DNA of 18,779 bases from an uncultured Eubacterium sp. (GCA_910579075.1 CAJTSV010000052.1:6582-25360); one strand, 5' to 3'. Shown: positions 8,493-15,948, numbered from the stretch's first letter. Numbers and translations: made by a program. Notes: generated from the sequence alone by a model not told the origin.

Positions 8493-8516
8493 CTGTATCG
8501 CCGCAGAAAGATACAG
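8493..8516 (+). other. Small inverted repeat ahead of cardiolipin synthase
   Basis: CTGTATC (8493-8499) and GATACAG (8510-8516) form a perfect 7-bp stem with a 10-base loop. It sits only six bases before the ribosome site of the following gene. There is no T-run, so it is not a normal terminator. It could be a leader hairpin or an operator-like palindrome. Confidence 0.35.
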
Positions 8517-8522
8517 GCAGTC

Positions 8523-8530
8523 AGAAGGAG
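8523..8530 (+). promoter_or_regulatory. Ribosome binding site setting the TTG start of cls
   Basis: AGAAGGAG lies 7 bases before a TTG at 8538. The first in-frame ATG is at 8550, 19 bases away and too distant, so the spacing supports TTG initiation. Confidence 0.7.
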
Positions 8531-8537
8531 ATTTGTT

Positions 8538-10100
8538 TTGGGTTTGTTCATGAGGGCGCTCCGCATTGTCCGCAAAGCAATACAGAAACTGTTCAGCCGC
8601 CTGTTCGTGGCAGGGCTTGGCATACTGATTCAGTTTGCCTGGATGTATATCGTGCTGTACCAGTTCAGCGCACAGTCTGCATTTGCAAATATGATTGTGA
8701 CCATTCTTGGCGTTGTAACGGCTGTGTATGTGGTCAGCAGGACTGGAAACCCGGCTGCAAAGCTGGCATGGACATTTGTGCTTTTAAGCGTGCCCCTGCT
8801 TGGCATACTGATTTATTTTGTATTCGGCAGGCCACAGCTGACGAAAAAAACAAGTGAGGAAATGGAAGCGGTCAATGTACGGATTGAGACGCATCTGAAG
8901 CAGGATCCTGCTGTTTTAAACCGCATCCGGAAAACGGACGTCAACATGTACCGCCAGTCCTCGTATATTCTGCGCAAGGCAGGGTTTCCTGTTTATGAAC
9001 ATACGCAGACGAAATATTACCCGTGCGGGGAAGAAATGTTTCAGGATATGCTGGCTGCGATTGAAACCGCAGAGCATTTTATTTTTCTGGAATATTTTAT
9101 TGTCCAGCCGGGCATTATGTTTGACCAGCTGTTAGAAGCGCTGAGAAGGAAAATCCGGTGCGGGGTGGAAGTACGCATGATTTATGACGATATCGGCTGC
9201 GTAGCCACGCTTCCGGTAAATTTTGCGCAGCGCATGGAAGCGATTGGCATCCGGTGCGCGGTGTTCAACCGGTTCTGGCCGGTCTTAAGCATTGTCATGA
9301 ACAACCGCGACCACCGCAAAATTCTGGTTGTAGACGGAATCTGGGGATTTACGGGCGGAATTAATATCGCCGATGAATATATCAATGAAAAAGTACGCTT
9401 TGGCTACTGGAAAGATACCGGAATCCGGCTGGAAGGGGAAGCGGTCTGGAATTTTACGGCCATGTTTCTGGAAATGTGGGATTATATCCGAAAAGAAGAA
9501 GATGACTGTGAAAAATACCGGTGCCGCTGCCCGGAATACGCGTTGCAGGAGCACGGCTTTGTCCAGCCTTATGGCGACACGCCGCTGGACCGGGAAAATG
9601 TCGGGGAGAATGTCTACCTGAATATGATAAGCCGTGCAAAGGAATACCTGTATATTTATACGCCGTATTTGATTATCGACCAGGAAATGCAGACCGCACT
9701 GTGCAATGCAGCCAAAAGCGGCGTGGACGTGCGGCTGGTTACCCCGGGCATTCCGGACAAAAAGCTGATTTTTTTAATGACCCGTTCCAACTACAAGGTT
9801 TTGCTGGAATCGGGCATTAAAATCTATGAATACACGCCGGGCTTTATCCATGCGAAATGCTTTCTGTGTGACGATGAAACGGCTGCGGTAGGCAGCATCA
9901 ATCTGGATTACCGCAGCCTGTACCTGCATTTTGAATGCGGGGTCTGGATGCACCGCAGCGAAGCGGTCATGCAGCTGCGCCAGGATATGGAACGCACGTT
10001 TGCCTGTTCGCACCAGATATTAAAAGAGGAATGGAAGGAGCCGCATTTTATTATCCGGATTGTGCAGACTATCCTGAAGCTGTTTGCACCGCTTTTATAA
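8538..10100 (+). CDS. cls: Cardiolipin synthase (phospholipase D family)
   Basis: A 520-residue membrane enzyme predicted to join two phosphatidylglycerol molecules into cardiolipin plus glycerol. The N-terminus has hydrophobic helices at about 22-42, 50-67 and 77-96. Two phospholipase-D HKD motifs follow: His259-Arg-Lys261 to Asp266 in DHRKILVVDG (then FTGGINIADEY), and His438-Ala-Lys440 to Asp445 in IHAKCFLCDD (then VGSINLDYRS). Both catalytic halves look intact and the length suits bacterial cardiolipin synthases, which run near 480-520 residues. Translation starts at a TTG with a strong AGAAGGAG site. The gene is convergent with the dacF 3' fragment, and the two stop regions overlap by six bases (10095-10100). 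Confidence 0.94.
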   Translation: MGLFMRALRIVRKAIQKLFSRLFVAGLGILIQFAWMYIVLYQFSAQSAFANMIVTILGVVTAVYVVSRTGNPAAKLAWTFVLLSVPLLGILIYFVFGRPQLTKKTSEEMEAVNVRIETHLKQDPAVLNRIRKTDVNMYRQSSYILRKAGFPVYEHTQTKYYPCGEEMFQDMLAAIETAEHFIFLEYFIVQPGIMFDQLLEALRRKIRCGVEVRMIYDDIGCVATLPVNFAQRMEAIGIRCAVFNRFWPVLSIVMNNRDHRKILVVDGIWGFTGGINIADEYINEKVRFGYWKDTGIRLEGEAVWNFTAMFLEMWDYIRKEEDDCEKYRCRCPEYALQEHGFVQPYGDTPLDRENVGENVYLNMISRAKEYLYIYTPYLIIDQEMQTALCNAAKSGVDVRLVTPGIPDKKLIFLMTRSNYKVLLESGIKIYEYTPGFIHAKCFLCDDETAAVGSINLDYRSLYLHFECGVWMHRSEAVMQLRQDMERTFACSHQILKEEWKEPHFIIRIVQTILKLFAPLL

Positions 10101-10892
10101 AAAGAAAAGCTTCTGCACCAGATTCAGGAAGTTATCCGAAAATGCAGCACGCTTTACATTTTCTGCATACAGGATATTGACATGCCCGATTTTTTTGCCG
10201 TCCAGGGAATATGTAATTTTTCCGGCAATGCTTCCCTTTTTTACCGGTGCCTGCACGGTTTTCGGCAGCCTGATTTTTCTGGAAATGCCGCTTAAATCCT
10301 CACCGCTCGTGCTGACATAGCTCATCGGGGATTCATAAGCCAGCGGCACGGAATCCTGTTCTCCTTTGAGCACGGCAAGCCGCGGCAGCTTCGGCGGGTT
10401 TTTATCCTGGTATATGCGGCAGGCAGAAAAGCCGTAATTAAAAAGCGCCTGTGCATCTGCCGTGCGGCTTTTGATATCCGGGGCCGCCATCAGCACGGCA
10501 ATCAGCTTTACGCCGTCTTTTTCAGCTGTTGCGGCGATGCAGTATTTTGCAGCCTGTGTGTAGCCGGTTTTTAAGCCTGTAGCATACGGGTACTGCCTGA
10601 GCAGCTTGTTTGTATTGGCCAGGCCGAATTCCTGGGCGCCTCGTTTTGTATTATGGATAATATTTTCCATCCAGATGGTGCAGTAATCATGAATCTGCGG
10701 GTGCCTGCCCGTCAGGTCCCTGGCCATCAGTGCAATATCATAGGCACTTGTCACATGCCCGTCTGCCGAAAGCCCGCAGCAATTGACAAAGTGCGTGTCT
10801 TTCATGCCGAGTTTTTCTGCTTTCTGGTTCATCTGCGCAACGAATTCTGCTTCGCTGCCGCTGATGTGCTCTGCCATTGCCACACATGCGTC
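10095..10892 (-). pseudogene. dacF: D-alanyl-D-alanine carboxypeptidase, 3' fragment (split by integrated element)
   Basis: This is the C-terminal two-thirds of a low-molecular-weight penicillin-binding protein. Such enzymes trim the terminal D-Ala from peptidoglycan side chains outside the membrane. From the junction it reads DACVAMAEHISGSEAEF. The third catalytic motif, KTG, is in GLKTGYTQAAKY, and the remainder fits a C-terminal beta-rich domain ending in a hydrophobic, probably membrane-associating segment (FLNLVQKLFFL). It lacks the SxxK and SxN motifs, which lie in the 5' fragment at 14579-14993. An in-frame TAA (10899-10901) sits just beyond the core repeat inside the element. The nearest start-like codon is a GTG at 10881-10883, but a product from there could not be catalytic. 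Joined to the 5' piece across the 10-bp core, the frame gives exactly 401 codons including the stop. Confidence 0.9.
10883..10892 (+). repeat. Left core direct repeat (att core) of the integrated element
   Basis: CACATGCGTC here is identical to 14579-14588, and the match stops at both edges in both directions. On the minus strand it encodes Asp-Ala-Cys plus one base of dacF. It marks the junction between dacF and the element. The element-side arm runs to about 10912 and includes AGACATT (10906-10912), the mirror of AATGTCT near the other end. Confidence 0.85.
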
Positions 10893-10959
10893 CTGTTTTT
10901 ATAGAAGACATTTATCAGCGCTTTTATCAAAGGATGTTTAAATAATAAAGCAGGAAGTC

Positions 10960-10988
10960 TTGCTGTATGGCATGTTATCCGATATAAT
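10960..10988 (+). promoter_or_regulatory. Sigma-A-like promoter for the AAA-ATPase-like cargo gene
   Basis: TTGCTG (10960-10965) and a perfect TATAAT (10983-10988) are separated by 17 bases. It lies inside the element, 66 bases before the ATG at 11055. The -35 matches only in TTG. Spacing and -10 are ideal, so the cargo gene probably has its own vegetative promoter. Confidence 0.6.
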
Positions 10989-11041
10989 CAGAAAGAAAAA
11001 CAGACAAATAAACAGGCACAAAAATTCAAATGTATCAGCAT

Positions 11042-11047
11042 GGGAGG
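11042..11047 (+). promoter_or_regulatory. Ribosome binding site choosing the ATG at 11055
   Basis: GGGAGG sits 7 bases before the ATG at 11055. The alternative in-frame ATG at 11040 overlaps this site and has no ribosome site of its own, so the shorter protein is preferred. Confidence 0.65.
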
Positions 11048-11054
11048 CTGGCGT

Positions 11055-12779
11055 ATGGCAAGGGTGGCAGGAATCGGCATACAGGATTTTAGCCGGATTA
11101 TTGAAAATAACTGCTTTTATGCAGATAAGACCGCTTTTATCAGGGAATGGTGGGAAAATCAGGACACCGTTACGCTGATTACACGTCCGCGCAGATTTGG
11201 AAAAACCCTGGCAGTCAATATGCTGGAATGCTTTTTTTCAGTCCGTTATGCTGGAAGAAAAGACCTGTTTGAACATCTTGCCATCTGGAATCAGGAAGCA
11301 TACCGCAGTCTTCAGGGAACTTACCCGGTCATTTCCCTGAGTTTTGCCAATGTAAAGGCAGAAAGCTTTCAGGCTGCCCGGGAAAGCATTTTTCAGGAAC
11401 TGTCTGATTTGTATAACCAGCATGCATTTCTGGCTGAAAGCAGCCGGCTGACAGGCCGTGAAAAGGAACTGTTCTGGAAAGTAAAGGAAGAAATGAGCGA
11501 TATGACAGCGGCCCGCTCCCTGATGCGGCTGTCGGCTTTTCTGTATAAATATTACGGAAAGCGGGCAATTATTCTGCTGGATGAATACGATACCCCGATG
11601 CAGGAAGCCTATGTAAACGGGTACTGGCAAAAGCTGGCAGAATTTATGAGAAAATTCATGAATTCCACATTTAAAACAAATCCGTACTTAGAGCGCGGCC
11701 TGATGACAGGCATTACAAGAATCAGCAGGGAATCTGTATTTTCGGATTTAAATAACCTGGTTGTTGTTACAACGACAACGAAGCTGTATGAAACAGCGTT
11801 CGGCTTTACAGAACAAGAGGTGCGCTGTGCATTGGAAGAATTCGGCCTGCAAAACGAAATGGACGGGGTAAAACGCTGGTATGACGGCTTCCGCTTCGGG
11901 GATATGGAAAATATTTACAATCCGTGGTCTATTCTTAATTTTCTCAAATTCAGGGAATATCAGCCTTACTGGGCGAACACAAGCTCCAACAGGCTGATTG
12001 GCAGCCTGATTCAGAAAAGCAGCCCGGATGTAAAAATGGCAATGGAAGGGCTGTTAAACGGGACTTTGTTTCGTACCTGCATGGATGAACAGATTGTTTA
12101 TGACCAGCTGGAGCAGGACGAGCATGCGGTCTGGAGCCTTCTTCTGGCAAGCGGCTATCTGAAAGCCGCCGGCTTCCTGCAGCGTCCGGATGGCCGGCCG
12201 GAATATGTGCTGGATATTGTCAATCTGGAAGTGCTGCAGATGTTTGAGGAAATGTTTGCACAATGGTTTGCCGCGTGCAGCAGCGATTACAACGGCTTTA
12301 TCCAGTCCCTGTTCTGCAATGATACAGACGGCATGAACCTGTATATGAACCGTCTGTCCTGCGCGGCAGTCAGCAGCTTTGATTCCGGGAAAAAACCATC
12401 GGGGCAGGCACAGCCGGAGCGTTTTTATCATGGGCTTGTATTGGGAATGATGCTGGCACTGAACGGGCGTTATGTGCTGACTTCTAACAGGGAAAGCGGG
12501 CGCGGACGCTACGATGTCATGCTCGAGCCGAAAAACCGGGCAGATGACGGCATTATCTTTGAATTTAAAGTATCAGATACAGCAAAAGAAAAACGGCTGT
12601 CTGATACGGCAGATGCAGCTATACGCCAGATTCTGGATAAAAATTATGCACAGGTGCTGGAAAAAACGTGCAGGAAAAACCAGATACGGATTTATGGCTT
12701 TGCCTTTTCCGGAAAAGACGTGCTGATTCGCGGCGGATATCTGAGTGAATTTCAAAAAAACAGCAGCCAGGCCGAATAA
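11055..12779 (+). CDS. AAA-ATPase-like protein with C-terminal PD-(D/E)XK nuclease-like domain
   Basis: A 574-residue protein of the widespread AAA-ATPase-like / PD-(D/E)XK_9 family seen in gut Bacteroidetes and Clostridia; its role is not established. The N-terminus has the family opening (GIQDFSRIIENNCFYADKT). A Walker-A-like loop, RPRRFGKT, has Lys50 and Thr51, and Walker B is IILLDEYDT with Asp176-Glu177. A family region GVKRWYDGFRFGD... YNPWSILNFL lies at about 271-297. The C-terminal domain has ERFYHGLVLGMML, then GRGRYDVML (Asp487) and IIFEFK (Glu503, Lys505), followed by Gln525, the pattern of a PD-(D/E)XK nuclease fold. There is no signal peptide or membrane helix. It has its own promoter inside the element and is followed 199 bases later by the recombinase. 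It is best read as cargo, possibly nucleic-acid processing or defence. That role is inference. Confidence 0.88.
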   Translation: MARVAGIGIQDFSRIIENNCFYADKTAFIREWWENQDTVTLITRPRRFGKTLAVNMLECFFSVRYAGRKDLFEHLAIWNQEAYRSLQGTYPVISLSFANVKAESFQAARESIFQELSDLYNQHAFLAESSRLTGREKELFWKVKEEMSDMTAARSLMRLSAFLYKYYGKRAIILLDEYDTPMQEAYVNGYWQKLAEFMRKFMNSTFKTNPYLERGLMTGITRISRESVFSDLNNLVVVTTTTKLYETAFGFTEQEVRCALEEFGLQNEMDGVKRWYDGFRFGDMENIYNPWSILNFLKFREYQPYWANTSSNRLIGSLIQKSSPDVKMAMEGLLNGTLFRTCMDEQIVYDQLEQDEHAVWSLLLASGYLKAAGFLQRPDGRPEYVLDIVNLEVLQMFEEMFAQWFAACSSDYNGFIQSLFCNDTDGMNLYMNRLSCAAVSSFDSGKKPSGQAQPERFYHGLVLGMMLALNGRYVLTSNRESGRGRYDVMLEPKNRADDGIIFEFKVSDTAKEKRLSDTADAAIRQILDKNYAQVLEKTCRKNQIRIYGFAFSGKDVLIRGGYLSEFQKNSSQAE

Positions 12780-12869
12780 ATGTCAGCAAAAGCGAATAGG
12801 ATATAACAAGGAAATGCAAAGCGGGGGCAGTATCTGAAAAAGGAAAACCGCAAAATAAAAGTTACTGTT

Positions 12870-12935
12870 ATGTATGGAGAAAAAAAACTGACAGACTGCA
12901 TGAAAAATATTCTAAGGAAACGTACCAAAGCATAA
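12870..12935 (+). CDS. Possible tiny basic peptide upstream of the recombinase
   Basis: An ATG-started frame of 21 residues, MYGEKKLTDCMKNILRKRTKA. The same frame stays open upstream, reading KIKVTV immediately before the ATG and continuing with Lys-rich residues to about 12801 without ATG, GTG or TTG. The composition (alternating hydrophobic residues, then an amphipathic basic helix) looks protein-like. However, no convincing ribosome site precedes the ATG, so it may be a remnant, start from an odd codon, or be chance. It lies in the 199-base gap between the two element genes. No function can be given. Confidence 0.25.
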   Translation: MYGEKKLTDCMKNILRKRTKA

Positions 12936-12978
12936 AAAGCTTAAAAAATAAAAATAAAAAAGCTAAAGGCGGTGCAAG

Positions 12979-14553
12979 GTGAATAAAAACCGTGCAGTAT
13001 TATATCTGAGACTGAGCAAGGAAGATGCCGACAAGGTAAAACGGGGAGATGACAGTGCAAGCATTAAAAACCAGAGGCTGCTTCTGACCGATTATGCAAA
13101 AATGCATGCATTTGAGGTTGTAAAGATTTATTCGGATGATGATGAAAGCGGGCTGTATGATGACCGTCCGCAGTTTGAACAGATGATGCGGGATGCCGGC
13201 ATGGGCATGTTTGATATTATTATTGCAAAAACCCAGTCACGGTTTTCAAGAAATATGGAGCATATCGAAAAATACCTGCACCATGACCTTGCAAACCTCG
13301 GCATCCGGTTTATCGGAGCCGCGGACGGGACAGACACGGATAAGGAGGATAACAAAAAAAGCCGGCAGATTCACGGACTGGTCAATGAGTGGTATTGCGA
13401 AGATTTATCCAGAAATATCCGCAGCTCTTTTCGGGCGAAGATGAAAGCCGGCCAGTTTTTAGGTGCATCCTGTCCATATGGGTATGTAAAAGACAAAAAT
13501 GACCATAACCACCTGGTGATTGATGCATATGCTGCCAGTGTCGTCAGGCGGATTTACAGGCTCTATCTGTCCGGATATGGAAAAGCAAGGATAGCTTCTG
13601 TCCTGTCATCCGAAGGAATCCTGATTCCCACGCTGTATAAAAGGCTTGTGCTGGGTGAAAATTATTATAATGCAAAAGCGTCGGACACTACAAAGCACTG
13701 GTCATACCAGACCATACATACCATACTGAACAATGAAACCTATACCGGCTGCCTTGTCCAGAACCGGGTGAATACGATATCCTATAAAGATAAAAAGAAA
13801 AAAAAGCTTCCCAGGGACGAATGGATTATTGTTCCACATACCCATGAACCGGTTATCGAACCGGAGCTGTTTCAAATGGTGCAGGACAGGCAGAAGGCAC
13901 GCACAAGAAGCCTGCGTACAAAAGAAGAAGCCGGCATATTTTCCGGATTTGTATACTGTGCAGACTGCGGGCATGCCATGTCACGCAGATATGCCAGGCA
14001 CGGTGATAAAAAGTGCAACGGGTACATATGCAGGACCTATAAAACACACGGAAAACGCTTTTGTGAAAGCCACGGCATTGATATGGAACCTTTAAAGGAA
14101 GCAGTCTTTTGTTCCATAAAAGAAGAAGCCAGGCGCATATTAAACCCGCAGGATATCCGGGAACTGAAAAAAATCCAGGCGCAGCCAGATGACAGCAATG
14201 GCTGTCTGGTGCAGCTGGAACAGATTCAGGCCGGAATCGAAAGAACGGAACAGTTTAAAAGAAAAACCTATCGGAATTATCTGGAAGATGTGATATCAAA
14301 AGAAGATTATCTTGCCTATGCTTTGGAATATGAAAAGGAACTGGAACAGCTGCGCGCGCAAAAGTCTGCAATGGAGACAAAGGCCCGCAGCCGTCAGGAA
14401 GAAGCCGGGCAGGCGGATACATGGGCAGAAGCATTTGCGGATTACATGAATGTGCCGCAGCTGACAAGGGATATGGTTTTGGAGCTGATTGAAAGAATTG
14501 AGGTAAACCGTGACGGCTCTATCCGGGTTTATTACCAGTTTGGGCAGGCCTGA
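12979..14553 (+). CDS. Large serine recombinase (site-specific integrase/resolvase family)
   Basis: A 524-residue recombinase that would cut and rejoin the attachment sites through a serine-DNA intermediate. The N-terminal catalytic domain has YLRLSKED with Ser13 as the nucleophile, and the supporting arginine region SRFSRNMEHIEKYL (about 88-100). The recombinase DNA-binding domain follows (about 160-310, including GYVKDKNDHNHLVID and WSYQTIHTILNNETYTG). A zinc ribbon has Cys327-x2-Cys330 paired with Cys351 and Cys362, and a coiled-coil region lies at about 410-475. It starts at GTG, supported by AAAGGCGG a few bases upstream. Length and order match the large serine recombinases of clostridial mobile elements. 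It lies at the right end of the element, and its stop nearly touches the attachment arm. All key residues look intact. Confidence 0.95.
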   Translation: MNKNRAVLYLRLSKEDADKVKRGDDSASIKNQRLLLTDYAKMHAFEVVKIYSDDDESGLYDDRPQFEQMMRDAGMGMFDIIIAKTQSRFSRNMEHIEKYLHHDLANLGIRFIGAADGTDTDKEDNKKSRQIHGLVNEWYCEDLSRNIRSSFRAKMKAGQFLGASCPYGYVKDKNDHNHLVIDAYAASVVRRIYRLYLSGYGKARIASVLSSEGILIPTLYKRLVLGENYYNAKASDTTKHWSYQTIHTILNNETYTGCLVQNRVNTISYKDKKKKKLPRDEWIIVPHTHEPVIEPELFQMVQDRQKARTRSLRTKEEAGIFSGFVYCADCGHAMSRRYARHGDKKCNGYICRTYKTHGKRFCESHGIDMEPLKEAVFCSIKEEARRILNPQDIRELKKIQAQPDDSNGCLVQLEQIQAGIERTEQFKRKTYRNYLEDVISKEDYLAYALEYEKELEQLRAQKSAMETKARSRQEEAGQADTWAEAFADYMNVPQLTRDMVLELIERIEVNRDGSIRVYYQFGQA

Positions 14554-14554
14554 G

Positions 14555-14561
14555 AATGTCT
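14555..14561 (+). repeat. Right-end inverted arm of the element (attP half-site)
   Basis: AATGTCT is the exact reverse complement of AGACATT at 10906-10912. When the element ends are joined, these sit at the outer edges of a 54-bp imperfect palindrome around the core, suggesting recombinase-binding arms. Confidence 0.55.
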
Positions 14562-14578
14562 CCTTTTGCTATAAGATG

Positions 14579-14588
14579 CACATGCGTC
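14579..14588 (+). repeat. Right core direct repeat (att core) of the integrated element
   Basis: CACATGCGTC is identical to 10883-10892. To its right lies the dacF 5' fragment (codons for SIASAN on the minus strand). To its left is element sequence starting just after the recombinase stop. Confidence 0.85.
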
Positions 14589-15078
14589 GTTTGCACTCGC
14601 AATGCTGATGCATTTTATCAGGGTTTCTACGGTCTGTATTTCCCCGGCTTCCAGAAATACCTGGGAGCCGCCCATGCTGGCCGCATTTTCCGAGACGGTG
14701 ACTTCGTCCGTCAGGGCTATCTGTTTTTTGTCAATGGCATCAAAAATCAGGTCCAGCGTCATGATTTTTGTCACGCTTGCAGGCGGCCGGGCCGTGTGTT
14801 CCTGCTGCTGGCAGAGAATCGTTCCGGTTTCGGCTTCCATTAAAAGAAAGCTCGGGGACGAGATATCCAGCGAAGGGGGCTGCCCGGCATTGCCGGCGGC
14901 GCGTGCGGGGAAGGAAGGGCCTTTGCACAGCTGCAGCAGCGTGCAGCCGGCGAACAGGGAGAGTATCAGAAGTGCGGTGATAAAACGCTTCATAAGAAAT
15001 ACCTGAAATGCTTTTTTACAGTTTAGTCCGCTCATCCGGGAAATATGACAGCAAAATATTTAGAAAAAAGGTTTGAAT

Positions 15079-15948
15079 ATGCAAGTATTAATTGGTATAA
15101 TAAGCGTTATTGTAACAGGGTACGTGCTCTGGCAGTATCAGGAGCTGAAAAAATTCAATGTTACGCACTATGAATTTTTTTCTGAAAAAGCCAGCCGGGA
15201 ACTGAAGCTGGCTGTGATTTCCGACCTGCATTCGTTTTCCTATGGGACAGGCAATGAACGCCTGCTGCGGGCCATAAAAGAAGCTGCCCCGGACCTTATC
15301 CTGATTCCGGGGGATTTAATCGTTACGGCAGCAGCGGAAAAATACGGGATATCCCTGTCCTTTGCGGAAGAACTCGCAAAGCTTGGCGTGCCGGTCTATT
15401 TCACGAACGGAAACCACGAGACAAGGGCCCTTTTGCCGGATTCGGAAAGCCTGGGGGCTTATCAGGAATACCGCAGGGGACTGGAAGCCGCAGGCATACA
15501 CCTTCTGAATAACGAAAGTGTCCGGACGATGGCCGGCACAATGCCGGTACGCATCAGCGGCCTGGAGCTTCCGCTGTCCTGCTATGAAAAATGGAAAAAA
15601 CCGCATCTGGAAGAACATTACCTGACAGACAGCCTGGGACAGGCTTCGGACGACTGCCTGCAGATTCTGCTCGCCCATCATCCGGCGTTTGCGCGCCAGT
15701 ATGCCGCCTGGGGAGCAGACATTACCGTCTGCGGGCATAACCATGGCGGGCTTATCTGCATTCCGGGCATTGGGAGCATTATTTCGCCCCAGTTTATGCT
15801 GTTCCCGGAATTTGATGCGGGAGAATTTGACATGGATGGAAAACGTGTATACATCAGCCGGGGGCTTGGCACCCATACGATTCATATCCGGATTTTTAAC
15901 CGTGCGGAGCTTGTCACCGTCACCGTAAAACCGGATAATAAAATATAA
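15079..15948 (+). CDS. Membrane-anchored metallophosphoesterase (YkuE-like)
   Basis: A 289-residue calcineurin-type phosphoesterase. An N-terminal hydrophobic helix (about residues 3-18) would anchor it, with the catalytic part attached. The metal-binding signature is complete: Asp49-x-His51 in ISDLHS, Asp79 in PGDL, Asn112-His113-Glu in NGNHE, His200-His201 in LAHHP, and His220-x-His222 in CGHNHGG. I chose the ATG at 15079 with AAAAAGG seven bases upstream. A TTG at 15073 lies too near that site. Substrates of this family vary (phosphodiesters, UDP-diacylglucosamine in some relatives), so none is assigned. It lies 33 bases ahead of scpA and may be transcribed with it. Confidence 0.9.
   Translation: MQVLIGIISVIVTGYVLWQYQELKKFNVTHYEFFSEKASRELKLAVISDLHSFSYGTGNERLLRAIKEAAPDLILIPGDLIVTAAAEKYGISLSFAEELAKLGVPVYFTNGNHETRALLPDSESLGAYQEYRRGLEAAGIHLLNNESVRTMAGTMPVRISGLELPLSCYEKWKKPHLEEHYLTDSLGQASDDCLQILLAHHPAFARQYAAWGADITVCGHNHGGLICIPGIGSIISPQFMLFPEFDAGEFDMDGKRVYISRGLGTHTIHIRIFNRAELVTVTVKPDNKI

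Larger units (their letters stand above)
10883..14588 (+). mobile_element. Two-gene serine-recombinase element integrated in dacF
   Basis: The element occupies 3,696 bp from one core copy to the next. It carries an AAA-ATPase/PD-(D/E)XK-like gene (11055-12779) and a large serine recombinase (12979-14553), both on the plus strand, opposite to the host gene. The recombinase stop lies one base before the right attachment arm, a common arrangement for integrases. Deleting one repeat unit restores dacF exactly in frame (415 + 788 = 1203 bases). No conjugation, phage structural or replication gene is present, so it is a minimal integrative element or a reduced relic. It cannot be called a transposon of known name from sequence alone. 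Both genes look intact, with all expected catalytic residues in the recombinase, so activity is plausible. Confidence 0.88.
14532..14993 (-). pseudogene. dacF: D-alanyl-D-alanine carboxypeptidase, 5' fragment (split by integrated element)
   Basis: This is the N-terminal part of the split carboxypeptidase. From the ATG at 14993 (AGGT about 8 bases ahead, preferred over an ATG at 15035 with no ribosome site) it begins MKRFITALLILSLFAGC. That is a secretion signal whose FAGC could be a lipobox, although Phe at -3 is not typical. The catalytic domain follows with SxxK (Ser73-Val-Thr-Lys76) and SxN (Ser133-Ala-Asn135). Host sequence ends at the core repeat (14579). Translation then runs 15 residues into the element (ASYSKRRHSQACPNW) and stops at 14532, overlapping the 3' end of the recombinase gene in antisense by 22 bases. 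The 153-residue product lacks the KTG motif and should be inactive. It is divergent from the metallophosphoesterase gene, with 85 bases between starts. Confidence 0.88.

Noticed and set aside
10883..14588. Insertion sequence or DDE transposon as the explanation for the split gene
   Set aside because: There is no DDE transposase and no terminal inverted repeat at the host junctions. The 10-bp identity is a shared core with a serine recombinase at one end, and dacF is rebuilt exactly, which fits site-specific integration.
14602..15006. 134-residue plus-strand frame over the dacF 5' fragment
   Set aside because: It is the shadow of the carboxypeptidase N-terminus, whose SxxK and SxN motifs are on the other strand.
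14994..15078. Sporulation-sigma (sigma-F or sigma-G type) promoter ahead of dacF
   Set aside because: A weak GTCATA...GGACTAAACT pattern can be drawn on the minus strand, but it misses key positions of the consensus, so I do not call it.
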